From an uncultured Prevotella sp. (GTDB lineage: Bacteria; Bacteroidota; Bacteroidia; Bacteroidales; Bacteroidaceae), in contig CALBJK010000092.1 in the NCBI GenBank assembly GCA_937892695.1, forward strand, positions 1-6,281: a stretch of 6,281 nucleotides of DNA, read 5' to 3'. Both the position numbers and the translations under genes were made by a program. Under the pieces are notes generated by a model. The model did not search any database. It saw nothing but the letters and a program-made list of their open reading frames with translations, and was not told the DNA's origin. Shown here in pieces: positions 5,843 to 6,281 of the stretch. Each line of letters begins with the position of its first letter. Within the stretch, counting starts at the first letter, position 1.

Positions 5843-5964
5843 GTCCTTTGCTTTCTTAGTCGGAGCCTTCGGTAGCCCATACGACAGGCTTCCCTACCGG
5901 CACCTTTCGGGGTTCTGAATTTTTCTGCCAAGTGGCAAGGCCGCCGCCACCGTTTTAAGCAAAT
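5843..5964 (-). ncRNA. DGR template-to-RT spacer RNA with hairpins
   Basis: These 122 bases between the template repeat and the reverse transcriptase start are not a plausible gene. They closely resemble the spacer of other Bacteroides DGRs as I remember it; when translated it gives a recurring nonsense peptide (WRRPCHLAEK, then AGRxxCRMGYRRLRL). Visible structures in the minus RNA are TGCC-ACTT-GGCA (5937-5926), CC-GAAA-GG with a GNRA tetraloop (within 5910-5903), and CGGTAG paired with CTACCG (5899-5894 with 5875-5870) enclosing a possible inner GCC/GGC pairing. In the Bordetella phage BPP-1 DGR the RNA downstream of the template is required for reverse transcriptase binding and cDNA priming. 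By analogy this spacer probably serves the same role. Ends are approximate. Confidence 0.7.
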
Positions 5965-6082
5965 GTGAGACCCGATATTCGGATTCGAATTCGAGGGGGC
6001 GTTGTTCGAATTGGCGAAGGCGAAGCCCGCAGACGAGCCGTTGTTCGCCGTGCCGCCGAACAACACGCCGTCGGGGCGGCCG
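5965..6082 (-). other. DGR template repeat (TR)
   Basis: Read on the minus strand, the segment contains the in-phase codons of GGTANNGSSAGFAFANSNN followed by APSNSNPNIGSH, with eight AAC/AAT codons. This is the standard look of a DGR template, where adenines in AAY codons are the positions randomised in the variable repeat. It lies just upstream of the reverse transcriptase, in the usual order, and just after the stop codon of the preceding gene. Its 3' part ends near AATATCGGGTCTCAC, where the match to the variable repeat would be expected to end. The 5' limit is a guess (the GRPDGVLFGG-like part is included). The segment is probably transcribed as RNA and not translated. Boundaries can only be fixed by alignment with the variable repeat, which is not in this window. 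Confidence 0.85.
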
Positions 6083-6095
6083 ACCTGTTTCTTGT

Positions 6096-6281
6096 TCATT
6101 CGAAATAGTAACGGTTGCCGTTGCCGCGCATCGTCACACGACGCGGAAAAGCATCGCGCTTCTTTATCTCCTGACATACGTACAGTATCTCCGCGCTGCC
6201 CGTGAAGAACTTGCGCGACAGGCTTTCCGGGCTGTCCTTCTCCGGCTTTATCTTCACCAGTGTCTGCCCTTTCGTGCCCTT
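6096..6281 (-). CDS. C-terminal end of an unidentified protein upstream of the DGR template
   Basis: The frame is open from the right edge to TGA at 6096, giving the last 61 residues: it begins KGTKGQTLVKIKPEKD, has SRKFFTGSAEILYVCQEIKKRD in the middle and ends FPRRVTMRGNGNRYYFE. It is rich in Lys and Arg. I do not recognise the family. It does not look like the Avd accessory protein, which is an all-helical four-helix bundle, nor like a C-type-lectin-fold target, because it has no segment matching the template repeat. Its stop codon lies about 14 bases before the template repeat, so the protein ends exactly at the DGR boundary and may be a DGR-linked or phage gene transcribed with it. The codon pattern and continuous frame support a real gene; the competing 112-codon frame (6177-5839) crosses template and spacer and is spurious. 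Confidence 0.6.
   Translation of the reverse strand, partial: KGTKGQTLVKIKPEKDSPESLSRKFFTGSAEILYVCQEIKKRDAFPRRVTMRGNGNRYYFE

Noticed and set aside
5839..6177. Minus-strand ORF of 112 codons across template repeat and spacer
   Set aside because: It reads through the DGR template and its RNA spacer and overlaps the real partial gene in another frame. Such translations are a known artefact of Bacteroides DGR templates.

Overview
The window reads almost entirely on the minus strand, so transcription runs from position 6281 down to 1. It looks like part of a phage or prophage from a GC-rich member of the Bacteroidales (gut Bacteroidota). The reasons are a reverse transcriptase of the Bacteroides-type diversity-generating retroelement (DGR) family, phage structural proteins resembling those of Bacteroides and Parabacteroides prophages, and A/G-rich leaders rather than strong Shine-Dalgarno sites. 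The base composition is clearly above half G+C, which would suit an Alistipes-like host better than a typical 43% GC Bacteroides. The host assignment is inference.

Layout in transcription order. A gene cut by the right edge ends at 6096 (61 residues visible, function unknown). It is followed by a DGR template repeat (about 6082-5965) rich in AAC/AAT codons, then by a 122-base spacer with hairpins that belongs to the DGR RNA. The DGR reverse transcriptase follows (5842-4571). Its last bases overlap the start of a 268-residue tail or fibre protein (4587-3781). Then come a 351-residue Ig-like structural protein (3734-2679), a 397-residue structural protein (2564-1371), a 71-residue small protein (1344-1129), and the first 345 residues of a large collagen-like tail fibre protein that runs off the left edge (1035-1).

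How the parts work together. In a DGR the reverse transcriptase copies the template RNA with errors at adenines, and the cDNA overwrites a matching variable repeat in a target gene, usually a phage receptor-binding protein or another C-type-lectin-fold protein. I found no variable repeat inside the window, so the target and any Avd accessory gene must lie outside it. The candidates are the region right of 6281 and the unseen C-terminus of the fibre gene at the left edge. The surrounding genes look like a host-adhesion module of a phage tail, which suits receptor-switching.

The most unusual points are three. First, the reverse transcriptase carries about 65 extra residues between catalytic motifs 3 and 4, and most of this insert is encoded by GC-rich palindromic repeats read in frame. 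A related repeat sits in the intergenic gap at 1062-1100. Second, a 13-bp tandem duplication lies at the junction of the reverse transcriptase and the next gene; removing one copy would fuse the two reading frames. Third, a conserved short leader motif and a conserved N-terminal peptide recur among the structural genes.
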